This document shows, one piece after another, positions 24,530-31,845 of a DNA stretch of 64,000 bases (positions are counted from its first letter, which is position 1; each line of letters begins with the position of its first letter). The DNA is taken from the NCBI RefSeq assembly GCF_029278565.1, contig NZ_CP119559.1, positions 434,001-498,000 on the forward strand, in the 5' to 3' direction. Under the pieces are notes generated by a model. The model was not told where the DNA came from. It worked only from the letters and a program-made list of their open reading frames with translations, and searched no databases. The translations under genes and the position numbers were made by a program. Source of the DNA: Haloarcula halophila (lineage in GTDB: Archaea > Halobacteriota > Halobacteria > Halobacteriales > Haloarculaceae).

Positions 24530-24893
24530 TGGTCTCGTTGCTGAAGTGATCGATAACTACAACATTGTTGTCAATATTGGATCAGATGATGGGGTTGAAC
24601 CTGATCACCGATACGGTGTTTATACTGAAAGTGATCCAATTGAAGATCCAGAAACTGGTGAAAAACTCGGGAGAATTGAATATAAAATAATCAAGGTGAA
24701 GCCTGTAGACATACATCCAGATTACGCAATCATGACTACTGACGAGACTACTGGCGGTTTCACATTTACATCACAGTTGCAACAAAAGCCAAAAAAATTG
24801 GCAAAAGACCCAGAGTTTGAACCCGGACGAGATTACGTACAACAGGGAGACACTGTAAAATATATAACGACGGTCGAGGACGACGACTCATGA
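24519..24893 (+). CDS. AT-rich cargo gene 2: FlgT_C-like small protein
   Basis: The 124-residue protein starts at ATG 24519, preceded by GAGGT; a GTG at 24507 is possible. NIGSDDGVEPDHRYGVY, DPETGEKLGRIE and IKVKPVDIHPDYAIM reproduce the beta pattern of the FlgT C-terminal-type domain (strand, N-x-G-x-x-x-G-V, D-P-x-T-G-E-x-L-G). The DNA is AT-rich like gene 1, with an 11-base overlap. A soluble partner binding the cytosolic part of the membrane protein is likely. Function is unknown. Confidence 0.68.
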   Translation: MEPNGLVAEVIDNYNIVVNIGSDDGVEPDHRYGVYTESDPIEDPETGEKLGRIEYKIIKVKPVDIHPDYAIMTTDETTGGFTFTSQLQQKPKKLAKDPEFEPGRDYVQQGDTVKYITTVEDDDS

Positions 24894-24949
24894 TCAATAT
24901 TATCTTATTATAACCCACCCCTCCACCCTCCCACCGGGTGAATCTCAGA

Positions 24950-25237
24950 TCAGTATCCCCGTAGTACCCTATCAACTGTCGGTGTCGGTTGATGCTCCGC
25001 GTCCAGCTCCCCTCGCAGATACCGACGGCCCTCGCTCGTGATCTCGTAGGTGTCACTCCATAGCTGTGCCACGAACCCAGCGTACCAGAGCATCAGCAAT
25101 CGCTCCTCAATATGTCCCGCAGAGATGTCGATACTCGCTTCCCGCTCGATCAGCTCTGGTGACGACATTCCCTCGGACCTCAGATACTCTAAGATCCGAT
25201 CATCCTGCTGTTTCATCCAGAACGCGTTCTTCCTCAT
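24950..25237 (-). CDS. Winged-helix repressor 2 of the provirus
   Basis: The 95-residue protein begins MRKNAFWMKQQDDRILEYLR. A winged helix covers 12-75 (SSPELIEREASIDISAGHIE recognition region; YEITSEGRRYLRG wing). It is a paralogue of the gene at 25239 (MRKSGKWMTIVDDRVLEYIR). It starts one base after the stop of that gene, so the two are co-transcribed. It likely takes part in the lysogeny switch. Confidence 0.72.
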   Translation of the reverse strand: MRKNAFWMKQQDDRILEYLRSEGMSSPELIEREASIDISAGHIEERLLMLWYAGFVAQLWSDTYEITSEGRRYLRGELDAEHQPTPTVDRVLRGY

Positions 25238-25238
25238 A

Positions 25239-25553
25239 TCAGGAATTACTTTCAGAATGAGCCCCGTTCTCGTCACCCTGCTCGTCTAACTCCTGCTCGG
25301 GTGCGTCCTCATGCGTGTCGAGTTCCTCGTCGAGATAGGCTTCGCCTCGCTCGGTGATCGTATATACTCCATTTCCGACTGGTTTCAGTAGCCCATGATC
25401 TGCTAACTTCCGACATCGCTCTGCGATATATTGTCGAGAATATCGAATCGGCCCATTCTCTTTCATCTCTGTCGGAGAACCGTGTCCCTCTTCGCGAATG
25501 TACTCCAGGACTCGATCATCGACGATCGTCATCCACTTCCCTGATTTCCGCAT
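25239..25553 (-). CDS. Winged-helix repressor 1 of the provirus
   Basis: The 104-residue protein has the DDRVLEYIREEGHGSPTEM helix pair, SRQYIAERCRKLADHGLLK recognition helix and YTITERGEAYL wing, then an acidic 25-residue tail absent from its paralogue. It is transcribed divergently from the integrase across a 311-base control region with several dyads, as expected of the main lysogenic repressor. The winged-helix type is like PhiH-family and other haloviral repressors. Confidence 0.75.
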   Translation of the reverse strand: MRKSGKWMTIVDDRVLEYIREEGHGSPTEMKENGPIRYSRQYIAERCRKLADHGLLKPVGNGVYTITERGEAYLDEELDTHEDAPEQELDEQGDENGAHSESNS

Positions 25554-25595
25554 TTTAGTTGTCCTATTGCGCTATACTACAGGCACGTTCAAATC

Positions 25596-25634
25596 AACAG
25601 TCCTGTTACTCTTTAAGCTACTTGTACTTCTTAA
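25596..25634. promoter_or_regulatory. Dyad operators between repressor and integrase
   Basis: AACAG-TC-CTGTT (25596-25607) is a 12-base dyad and TTAAG (25613-25617) pairs with CTTAA (25630-25634) across 12 bases. Both lie 40-80 bases before the leftward repressor start. They are good candidates for repressor binding. The rest of 25554-25864 has no supported gene; it likely contains the integrase promoter. Confidence 0.45.
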
Positions 25635-25864
25635 GCAGTGGTCGTAAACTATAACTTACGGCGACAGAATTAGTGCACCTGGGAGCCACCGAAGTATCAG
25701 ATACTCCGTGCTTTCCCAGATCACGGCGGGACCGTGCTGATACACGGCCCCAGAAGGTGGTTCCGGTGGTCAGTGATGCACTCCGAAACCTGCGCGGGCC
25801 AGACAGCCCGCACGACCTACGTTGCCCCGTTCGCTCAAAAACGTGCTGTCTTGGAGGGTCCACA

Positions 25865-26896
25865 GTGACCCGATCGCCGTCCGATCTCGCACCGCGCGCT
25901 GCTCGCGAGCGGTTCCTCGATGAGTGTCGCATGGACTCGACCGACTCGACCATCCGCAGCTACGGGAACCGGCTCACCCCGTTCGTCGAGTGGTGCGAAG
26001 CTGAAGGGATCACCGAGGTCGGCGACCTCTCCGGCTGGCTCCTCGACGAGTACCGCCGGTCCCTTACTGAAGACGCTCCGGTCACGGTGAAGGGCAAGAT
26101 GATGGCGGTGAAGCAGCTGGTCGGTTACCTCGAACGGATCGAGGCTGTCGAGGACGATCTCGAAGACAAGGTTCCGATTCCCTCGCTCTCAGCTGAGGAC
26201 GAACGCAGTGAGGTGAAGCTCGCTCCCGACGACGCGGCGAAACTGATCGAGTACTATCGGAACTCGGTTGCCATGCGCGGGACGGCCCAGCACGCGATGC
26301 TCGAAGTGCTGTGGTTCACCGGCTGCCGGATGAGCGGTGTGATGGCGCTCGATCTCGACGACTACGACGAAGAGAAAGGAACTCTCCGATTCGTCAATCG
26401 CCCCCAGACTGGAACTCGTCTGAAGAACGGGAACGACGGCGAGCGGCCGGTCGCAGTTCCGCCCCAGGTCGTCGAGGTCTTGGACGAGTTCATCGCTCGG
26501 GAGCGTCCAGACAAGCGTGACGATCACGGCCGTCGCCCGCTGTTCTCGACGCGACAGGGACGCGCTTCTGATACGTCGGTTCGCTCCTGGTGCTACCTGG
26601 GAACCCAGCCATGTCTCTACACGTCCTGTCCCCACGGCCGCAACAGAGAGATCTGCAAGTACCGGAAGCGGACCCACGCGAGTCAGTGTCCTTCGTCCCG
26701 GTCACCACACCAGATCCGTACCGGCTCGATCACTTGGCAACTCAATTGCGGAATGCCGATCGAGGACGTGGCTGAGCGGGTCAACTCGGCCCCGTCGACG
26801 ATCCGCCGGCACTACGATGTGGCGACCGGTGAGGAGAAGCTCGAAGAGCGCCGTCGCAACCACATTGGAAACCTCTCACTTTCCAAAGATGATTAA
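25865..26896 (+). CDS. Tyrosine integrase of the provirus (zinc-knuckle type)
   Basis: GTG 25865 with GGAGGG upstream gives 343 residues. Core-binding domain about 8-108; catalytic domain with Arg155 (FTGCRMSG), His282-Gln-Ile-Arg285 and Tyr317. The cysteine insert (250, 255, 264, 275) before the His-x-x-Arg box has the same C-x4-C-PHG-x5/6-C-x10-C form as the integrase at 14081; sequence from SPHQ(V/I)RTGSITWQLNCG is nearly identical. It ends 53 bases before the right att repeat and points toward it. It should catalyse integration and excision of the 11.75 kb provirus. Confidence 0.92.
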   Translation: MTRSPSDLAPRAARERFLDECRMDSTDSTIRSYGNRLTPFVEWCEAEGITEVGDLSGWLLDEYRRSLTEDAPVTVKGKMMAVKQLVGYLERIEAVEDDLEDKVPIPSLSAEDERSEVKLAPDDAAKLIEYYRNSVAMRGTAQHAMLEVLWFTGCRMSGVMALDLDDYDEEKGTLRFVNRPQTGTRLKNGNDGERPVAVPPQVVEVLDEFIARERPDKRDDHGRRPLFSTRQGRASDTSVRSWCYLGTQPCLYTSCPHGRNREICKYRKRTHASQCPSSRSPHQIRTGSITWQLNCGMPIEDVAERVNSAPSTIRRHYDVATGEEKLEERRRNHIGNLSLSKDD

Positions 26897-26949
26897 GCCC
26901 GAATCTGCCGTCTCAGGCCCTGAAACCTGCGATTTCGGCCGTGGTACTG

Positions 26950-27072
26950 ATCCCTCCGACCCCATCTCGATCTTTAAATTTTCTAAAGGTAGCAGACATG
27001 TAGCGGCTATTTTCGGGTTTCTCAGAATACTCGATTTTCATACTCAAATTTCTGATAAGTCGGGGTGGTCAG
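26950..27072. repeat. Attachment-site direct repeat, right copy
   Basis: Identical to 15198-15320 apart from two substitutions. On the minus strand it encodes the end of a frame (...LTTPTYQ-K/N-FEYENRVF, stop) continuing from 27073-27160, where a CPFCGTFDTLEL zinc-finger-like segment precedes it. Both substitutions fall in third codon positions of this frame, so the site may overlap the 3' end of a former host gene. No start codon is left in the 27073-27162 part. Confidence 0.82.
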
Positions 27073-27324
27073 TTCGAGGGTATCGAACGTTCCACAGAAC
27101 GGACAGGTGTTGCTGACTCTTCGATATCGAGCATTCCACCCCCGTCGATCCGGATGATCTCAACCGAGCTACTCTCGGTTCTCTCCCCCGGTTCGGCGAT
27201 CACGAACCGTCGAAACGAACGAACAGGACACGAGAGGCGACTCCGAAATCCGTGCCGCCGACGAGGGGCCAGAAGTCAACTCGGCCGCGGACGTTTTTAC
27301 GACCGGGGGAACTACGACCCGTCG

Positions 27325-27561
27325 ATGCCAGACACGATCGAGGTCTACACTGGTGACGTCGTGACCGTCGAACACGTCGAGACGCTGCCCGACGGCGGCG
27401 CTCGATTCGACCTCAGCACCGACGACGGGCGGACCTGGCGCGTGGACGTGACTCGGAACGGGGACAGCGAGATCGTCACGACGAAACGCGACGGCACCCT
27501 GGCCGACCTCGACACGCCGGAGTGGCTGGACGACGTCGTCGCCAGACTCAGTAGGGCCTAG
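27325..27561 (+). CDS. Small hypothetical protein, chromosomal
   Basis: A 78-residue acidic protein from ATG 27325 with VEHVETLPDGGARFDLSTDD, WRVDV and TPEWLDDVVARL. The P-x-WLD motif and layout are shared with the mobile-element protein at 9727. Its end overlaps the malQ stop convergently. The 250 bases between att and this gene hold only the fragment described under the right att. Function is unknown. Confidence 0.68.
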   Translation: MPDTIEVYTGDVVTVEHVETLPDGGARFDLSTDDGRTWRVDVTRNGDSEIVTTKRDGTLADLDTPEWLDDVVARLSRA

Positions 27562-29048
27562 CGAATCGTCGCGTCGGTGATCAATTGTAGCTCGTCGGCA
27601 GTCTCGTCGGTCAACTGTGCCTCGGTCACGCGCCAGGCCCAGTTGCCGTCGGCCGTCCCCGGCGTGTTGAACCGGGCCTCGCTCCCCAGCCCGAGGAGGT
27701 CCTGCATCGTCGTCATCGCGATCGTCGAGTCCGCGTTCCAGACCGCCTCGATGATGTCCCAGTGGACGTCCTCGCCGTCCGAGCCGAGATTGTAGTGGAG
27801 ACAGTCGCGCTGGCGCTCGCCGAGGGACTCGTAATAGCCGACGATCGTATCGGTGTCGTGTGTCGACGTGTAGCCGACGCTGTTTTCGGGGAAATGCATC
27901 GGCTGGTACATGTTCCCCTCCTCGCACCAGTCGGCGTACTGAGGGACCCGCATCCCGGGGAAGTCGAACTGGGTGCGGAGGTCGTAGCTGCTGTGGTCGA
28001 CGAAGCCCAGGTCTTCGGCGATGAACGGGAGGTTTCCGAACCGGTCGCGGACGGCCTCGAAGAACGCGGCACCCGGGCCGTCGAGCCAGCGGCCGTCGGC
28101 CGGGTCGTCGCTGTCGGCCGGGATCGCCCAGAACTCGTCGAACCCTTTGAAGTGGTCGATACGTGCGATGTCGACCATGTCGAACAGCCTGTCGAGCCGG
28201 CCCAGCCACCACTCGTAGCCAGTCGCGGCCAGGTGGTCCCAGTCGTAGACGGGATTGCCCCAGCGCTGGCCGGTGTCGCCGGCGTTGGGCGGGACTCCCG
28301 CAACGTCTTTCGGCCGGTGGTCGTCGTCGAGCCGGAACGCCTCGGGCGAGGCCCACACGTCCGCCGAGTCCAGGGCGACGTAGATCGGGAGATCGCCCAC
28401 GAGATCGATCCCGCGATCGCTGGCGTAGGCCCGCAGGTCGCGCCACTGTTCGTCGAATACCCACTGACAGAACGCGCGGAACTCGATCTCGTCGGCCAGT
28501 TCCTCGCGGTAGGTCGCCAGGGTCTCCGGCTCTCGGGTCGTCACGTCGTCGGGCCACTCCGTCCAGAGAGCACCGTCGAACTCCCGTTTGAGTGCGCGAA
28601 ACAACGCGTAGTCGGCGAGCCAGTCGGCCTCGCGCTCGCGGAACTCGGCGAGGGACTGACTGTCCGACCCTTCGGGCGCGTCCTGGAACGTCTCGAAGGC
28701 CTCCCGCAGGCAGTCGCGTTTGAACTGGGCGACGGCCTCGTAGTTCACTTCGTGGTCGTCGACACTCGATGGGGGGGTCGCTGTCCCGCTGTCGAGGTAG
28801 CCACGGTCGACCAACCACTCCAGGTCGACGAGCAGCGGGTTGCCGGCGAACCCGGAGAAGGTCTGGTACGGCGAGTGGCCGTGGATCGCGGCGGTCGGTC
28901 CGACCGGACAGATCTGCCAGAGCGACTGCCCGGCCCGGTCGAGAAAGTCTACGAACGAACGGGCACCAGCGCCGAGATCGCCGATACCGTGTGGGCTCGG
29001 GAGCGAACTGAGGTGCAGGAACACGCCGCTGCGGCGACTAAAACGCAT
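27558..29048 (-). CDS. malQ: 4-alpha-glucanotransferase (amylomaltase)
   Basis: The 496-residue protein begins MRFSRRSGVFLHLSSLPSPH, the amylomaltase start, with GIGDLG following. Family motifs are all present: DLPIYVALDSADVW, PPNAGDTGQRWGNPVYDW, RIDHFKGFDEFWAIP with the nucleophile Asp, FIAEDLG with the general acid Glu, and STHDTDT. GH77 enzymes transfer glucan segments and disproportionate maltodextrins. A longer upstream frame is not supported. It heads a glucan metabolism cluster with the genes at 29090, 30193 and 31846. Confidence 0.95.
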   Translation of the reverse strand: MRFSRRSGVFLHLSSLPSPHGIGDLGAGARSFVDFLDRAGQSLWQICPVGPTAAIHGHSPYQTFSGFAGNPLLVDLEWLVDRGYLDSGTATPPSSVDDHEVNYEAVAQFKRDCLREAFETFQDAPEGSDSQSLAEFREREADWLADYALFRALKREFDGALWTEWPDDVTTREPETLATYREELADEIEFRAFCQWVFDEQWRDLRAYASDRGIDLVGDLPIYVALDSADVWASPEAFRLDDDHRPKDVAGVPPNAGDTGQRWGNPVYDWDHLAATGYEWWLGRLDRLFDMVDIARIDHFKGFDEFWAIPADSDDPADGRWLDGPGAAFFEAVRDRFGNLPFIAEDLGFVDHSSYDLRTQFDFPGMRVPQYADWCEEGNMYQPMHFPENSVGYTSTHDTDTIVGYYESLGERQRDCLHYNLGSDGEDVHWDIIEAVWNADSTIAMTTMQDLLGLGSEARFNTPGTADGNWAWRVTEAQLTDETADELQLITDATIR

Positions 29049-29089
29049 ACGCGACAGTTCACCGGGGAGGGATTTCAACCATCGGGTCG

Positions 29090-30049
29090 CTATCTGACCT
29101 TCGAGTGCTCGCCGACGAGCGCGCCCTGGAGGTCCACGTCCGCGACGATCGACTCCCGGTCGATCAGCGACCACTCGACGGCCGCGTCCTCGACAGTGGC
29201 GCCCGGGAACACGACACAGTCTTCGAGGATCGCGTTGGTGACGGTGGCGTCGGCCATCACGTGGACGTTGTCGCCGAGTTTGCTGTTGGTGACCGTCGCC
29301 GTGTCGGCCACGATCGATTCGTTTTCCAGCGCCCACTGGACGGCCTCGATGTAGGCGTCGGCCTCGCCCACGTCGTACCAGTAGCTGTCGAAGGTGAACG
29401 CGTTGACCGCGTCCCGCTCGGCGAGCCACTGCATCAGCCACCCCGGTTCGTCGGGGTTGTTGTCCTCGGCGAGGTAGTCGTCGAACAGCGGGAGCGTCTC
29501 ACTGGGGAAGGCATAGCAGGCGATCGAACAGAGCGTACTCTTGGGGTTGTCCGGCTTCTCCTGGAAGCCGACGACCTGCGTTCCGTCGAGTTCCACCACG
29601 CCGTAGGAGGTCGCTCGCTCCTTCGAACCCACGTCGTAGGCGGCGAGACACGGCGTTCCGGCTTCCTCGAAGAAAGAGGCGAACTCGCCGATATCGAACC
29701 CCATGAGGTTGTCACCGGCGACGACCAGCATGTCGTCGTCGATGCCCTCACGCTCGATAAGCTGAGCCAGCGCCCCGACGACGCCGAACTTCGAATCCTC
29801 GTCGGCCGTGTCCTCGATTGAGAGCTGTGGCTTCTCGAAGTCGCTGTCCTCGATGTGACTCCGGAACTCGTCGGCGAAGTACTCGTTCGTAGATATGTAC
29901 ACGTCCGAGACACGGTCGTCGGCTTCGAGATCCGAGAGGATACCGTCGATAATGGTCTCGTCCCCGACAGGAAGTAGCATCTTCGGACGGTTCCGCGTGA
30001 TCGGCCAGAGTCGAGTCGCGTACCCACCTGCTAGAACTATTGCGTCCAT
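29090..30049 (-). CDS. Sugar-phosphate nucleotidyltransferase
   Basis: The 319-residue protein has the signature LAGGYATRLWPITRNRPKMLL at its N-terminus and GDNLMGFD for metal/substrate binding. The C-terminus (about 240-319) has hexapeptide-like repeats (SIVADTATVTNSKLGDNVHV). It is in the glucose-1-phosphate thymidylyl/uridylyltransferase-like family and would activate a sugar phosphate to NDP-sugar. With MalQ and the glycosyltransferase next door, supply of NDP-glucose for glucan synthesis is the likely role. The nucleotide used cannot be told. Confidence 0.85.
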   Translation of the reverse strand: MDAIVLAGGYATRLWPITRNRPKMLLPVGDETIIDGILSDLEADDRVSDVYISTNEYFADEFRSHIEDSDFEKPQLSIEDTADEDSKFGVVGALAQLIEREGIDDDMLVVAGDNLMGFDIGEFASFFEEAGTPCLAAYDVGSKERATSYGVVELDGTQVVGFQEKPDNPKSTLCSIACYAFPSETLPLFDDYLAEDNNPDEPGWLMQWLAERDAVNAFTFDSYWYDVGEADAYIEAVQWALENESIVADTATVTNSKLGDNVHVMADATVTNAILEDCVVFPGATVEDAAVEWSLIDRESIVADVDLQGALVGEHSKVR

Positions 30050-30192
30050 AGGGGGGTTCTCTCGGGGGGAGGGTATCTCTTTTTTCCTTCTAACATGATA
30101 TGTGAGCGTGACACAGCTGTACGGTAGGCGAGTGATACTGGGGTCGCGTTCCGGGAAACAGTATAAGTATCCCTCCGTCAATCATGTAGGTG

Positions 30193-31287
30193 ATGGCTAC
30201 ACAGGTCCTGATGCTGGCGTGGGGATTCCCGCCGAACGTGACCGGAGGGCTGGACACGGCGGTCGGGGAGTTGTTCGAGCGACTCACCACCAGAGACGAC
30301 ATCGACATCGAACTCGTGTTGCCAGCGGAGTACGCCCCCGATGGGTACGACAACATCCACGGCGTCCCGACCGGACAGGGAGACATCATCACCCGGATCG
30401 GCCGGCTCTCGGGGGAGTTCGTCGACCGGGCGGCCGATGCGGATATCGTCCACACGAACGACTGGTTCGGCTACAATCCGGGATCGCGGGCACAGTCGAC
30501 ACACGACGTCGAGTGGGTGACGACGTTTCACTCACTGTCCTCGGACCGTAACATGGAACCCCCGGACCGGGAGGTCCAGACCGAACAGCGGGTCGTCAAC
30601 CGCGCCGACCATCTCGTCGCCGTCAGCGAGTACACTGCGGGGAAGGTCCGGCGGGAGTACGGCCGCGAGTCCACGGTCATCTACAACGGGTTCTCGTCGG
30701 TGGAAACCACCGGCCGTGATCTCAAATCCGAACTGGGGATCGACGGCGAGATGCTCTTTTTCCTCGGCCGGCACACGGACCAGAAGGGGATCTCGTATCT
30801 CCTCTATGCCCTCTCGAAGCTCCGTCGCGACGACCTGACGCTCGTGTTAGGTGGGTCCGGTCACCTCACCGCACAGCTCGAACGGTTCACCGATCTGCTC
30901 GGGATCGACGACCAGGTCGAGTTCGTGGGCTACCTGCCCGAGGAGGAACTGGGCGACTACTACGCCAGTGCGGATCTGTTCGTCTCGCCGTCGCTCTCGG
31001 AGCCGTTCGGCATCACCTTTACCGAGGCGCTCTCCGTCGGGACGCGCGTCGTCGCGAGTAACGCCGGCGCGGCGGAAGTACTCCCGGACGACTGCCTCAT
31101 CGAGGTCGAACCGCAGTCGGACTCGATCGCCGACGGGATCGAGTACGCACTGACGCTAGAGACGCCCATCGAGTACGACGTCAGGACCTGGGACGAAGTG
31201 GCCGAAGACCACGCGACGTTGTACAAGAAGATCGCCGGAGCTGGCGATACCGATCCACAGGACGGCGAAGACGACGTCGAGAACTGA
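30193..31287 (+). CDS. GT4/GT5-type glycosyltransferase, probable glycogen synthase
   Basis: The 364-residue protein starts at ATG 30193 after a TATA box (GTATAAGTAT, 30161-30170). MLAWGFPPNVTGGLDTAVGE is the N-terminal acceptor loop with the K/T-x-G-G-L motif of starch/glycogen synthases, and SLSEPFGITFTEALSVGTRV is the E-x7-E donor-binding motif. It is shorter than bacterial GlgA, as in archaeal versions. Divergent from the nucleotidyltransferase, it likely polymerises glucose from NDP-glucose into glycogen. Confidence 0.83.
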   Translation: MATQVLMLAWGFPPNVTGGLDTAVGELFERLTTRDDIDIELVLPAEYAPDGYDNIHGVPTGQGDIITRIGRLSGEFVDRAADADIVHTNDWFGYNPGSRAQSTHDVEWVTTFHSLSSDRNMEPPDREVQTEQRVVNRADHLVAVSEYTAGKVRREYGRESTVIYNGFSSVETTGRDLKSELGIDGEMLFFLGRHTDQKGISYLLYALSKLRRDDLTLVLGGSGHLTAQLERFTDLLGIDDQVEFVGYLPEEELGDYYASADLFVSPSLSEPFGITFTEALSVGTRVVASNAGAAEVLPDDCLIEVEPQSDSIADGIEYALTLETPIEYDVRTWDEVAEDHATLYKKIAGAGDTDPQDGEDDVEN

Positions 31288-31698
31288 TCAGCGAAGGATT
31301 CTGAGGTCCGTGACCGGTTCGGGATGGACGATGCGGAACCCGTCGGCCGTCGGTGACAGTCCGGTACGTTGGGGTCCCTCACCGCCCGACTGATAGGGGC
31401 TGTCGGAGCCGTCGGCGGACTGATACGGGCTGTCGGAGTCGTCGACTGATTGGTACGGGCTGTCCGACTCCGCAGACTGGTACGGACTGTCCGAGTGGGG
31501 CGTCCCGTCGCCGGCCGAGTCCGGTGGCCGCTCGAAGTCCTCGGGCGGGAGGTAGATCCGCTCGCCCGAGCGGGATTCGACGACGACAGCGGCGTCCCGG
31601 TCACCTGTCGCAGTGATGACTGTCCGGCCGTTGTCGATATCTACCTCGACCGAGATCGGGATCGACTGGCTTCCGGAGTCGGCCTCTGGATCGCTCAT
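31288..31698 (-). CDS. Hypothetical protein with SDSPYQS tandem repeats
   Basis: The 136-residue protein has an N-terminal beta domain (IPISVEVDIDNGRTVITATG, then VVESRSGERIYLPP). Four near-exact copies of an SDSPYQS-x2/3 repeat follow (about 68-105), then a short end with DLRIL. The repeat is Ser/Asp/Tyr-rich and disordered; a flexible tether or a modification array is possible. It lies convergent to the glycogen synthase and divergent from the double glucoamylase. No family is recognised. Confidence 0.68.
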   Translation of the reverse strand: MSDPEADSGSQSIPISVEVDIDNGRTVITATGDRDAAVVVESRSGERIYLPPEDFERPPDSAGDGTPHSDSPYQSAESDSPYQSVDDSDSPYQSADGSDSPYQSGGEGPQRTGLSPTADGFRIVHPEPVTDLRILR

Positions 31699-31845
31699 AC
31701 CGGACCCTGACCGCGAACTCACTTATACTGTTTCCCCATCCGAGGGTTCAACAGTGGGGGACCGGCGATACTGCCGACGTATCTCCGTCCGGTTGTCAAC
31801 ACACACCATGAGACATATATCTCGTGGGCTGTTGTAGGCAGGAAG

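Larger units (their letters stand above)
15198..27072. mobile_element. Pleolipovirus-like provirus (about 11.75 kb) bounded by 123-base direct repeats
   Basis: The element is flanked by 15198-15320 and 26950-27072, which agree at 121 of 123 positions. Inside, genes run HNH, zinc-finger microgenes, HUH Rep, small acidic protein, four-helix membrane protein, spike with signal peptide and C-terminal coiled coil plus membrane anchor, small ORF5-like, ORF6-like, ORF7-like, P-loop NTPase, cargo pair, two winged-helix repressors, integrase. The VP3-VP4-ORF6-ORF7-VP8 order is the conserved core of pleolipoviruses; integrase-bearing members such as SNJ2 are known temperate viruses. Membership in the family is inferred from order, topology and motifs, not from a database hit. 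Confidence 0.78.

Noticed and set aside
25618-25953. 111-codon minus-strand frame over the integrase promoter
   Set aside because: It covers the operator region and the start of the integrase, starts without a ribosome-binding site and is Arg/Ser-rich like typical shadow frames.
27762-29354. 530-codon plus-strand frame antisense to malQ
   Set aside because: malQ has all amylomaltase motifs; the antisense peptide is Val/Glu/Arg-rich without any fold pattern.
31366-31480. Short tandem repeats considered as a possible CRISPR
   Set aside because: They are in-frame codon repeats of SDSPYQS in a protein, without conserved direct repeats of CRISPR length or unique spacers.
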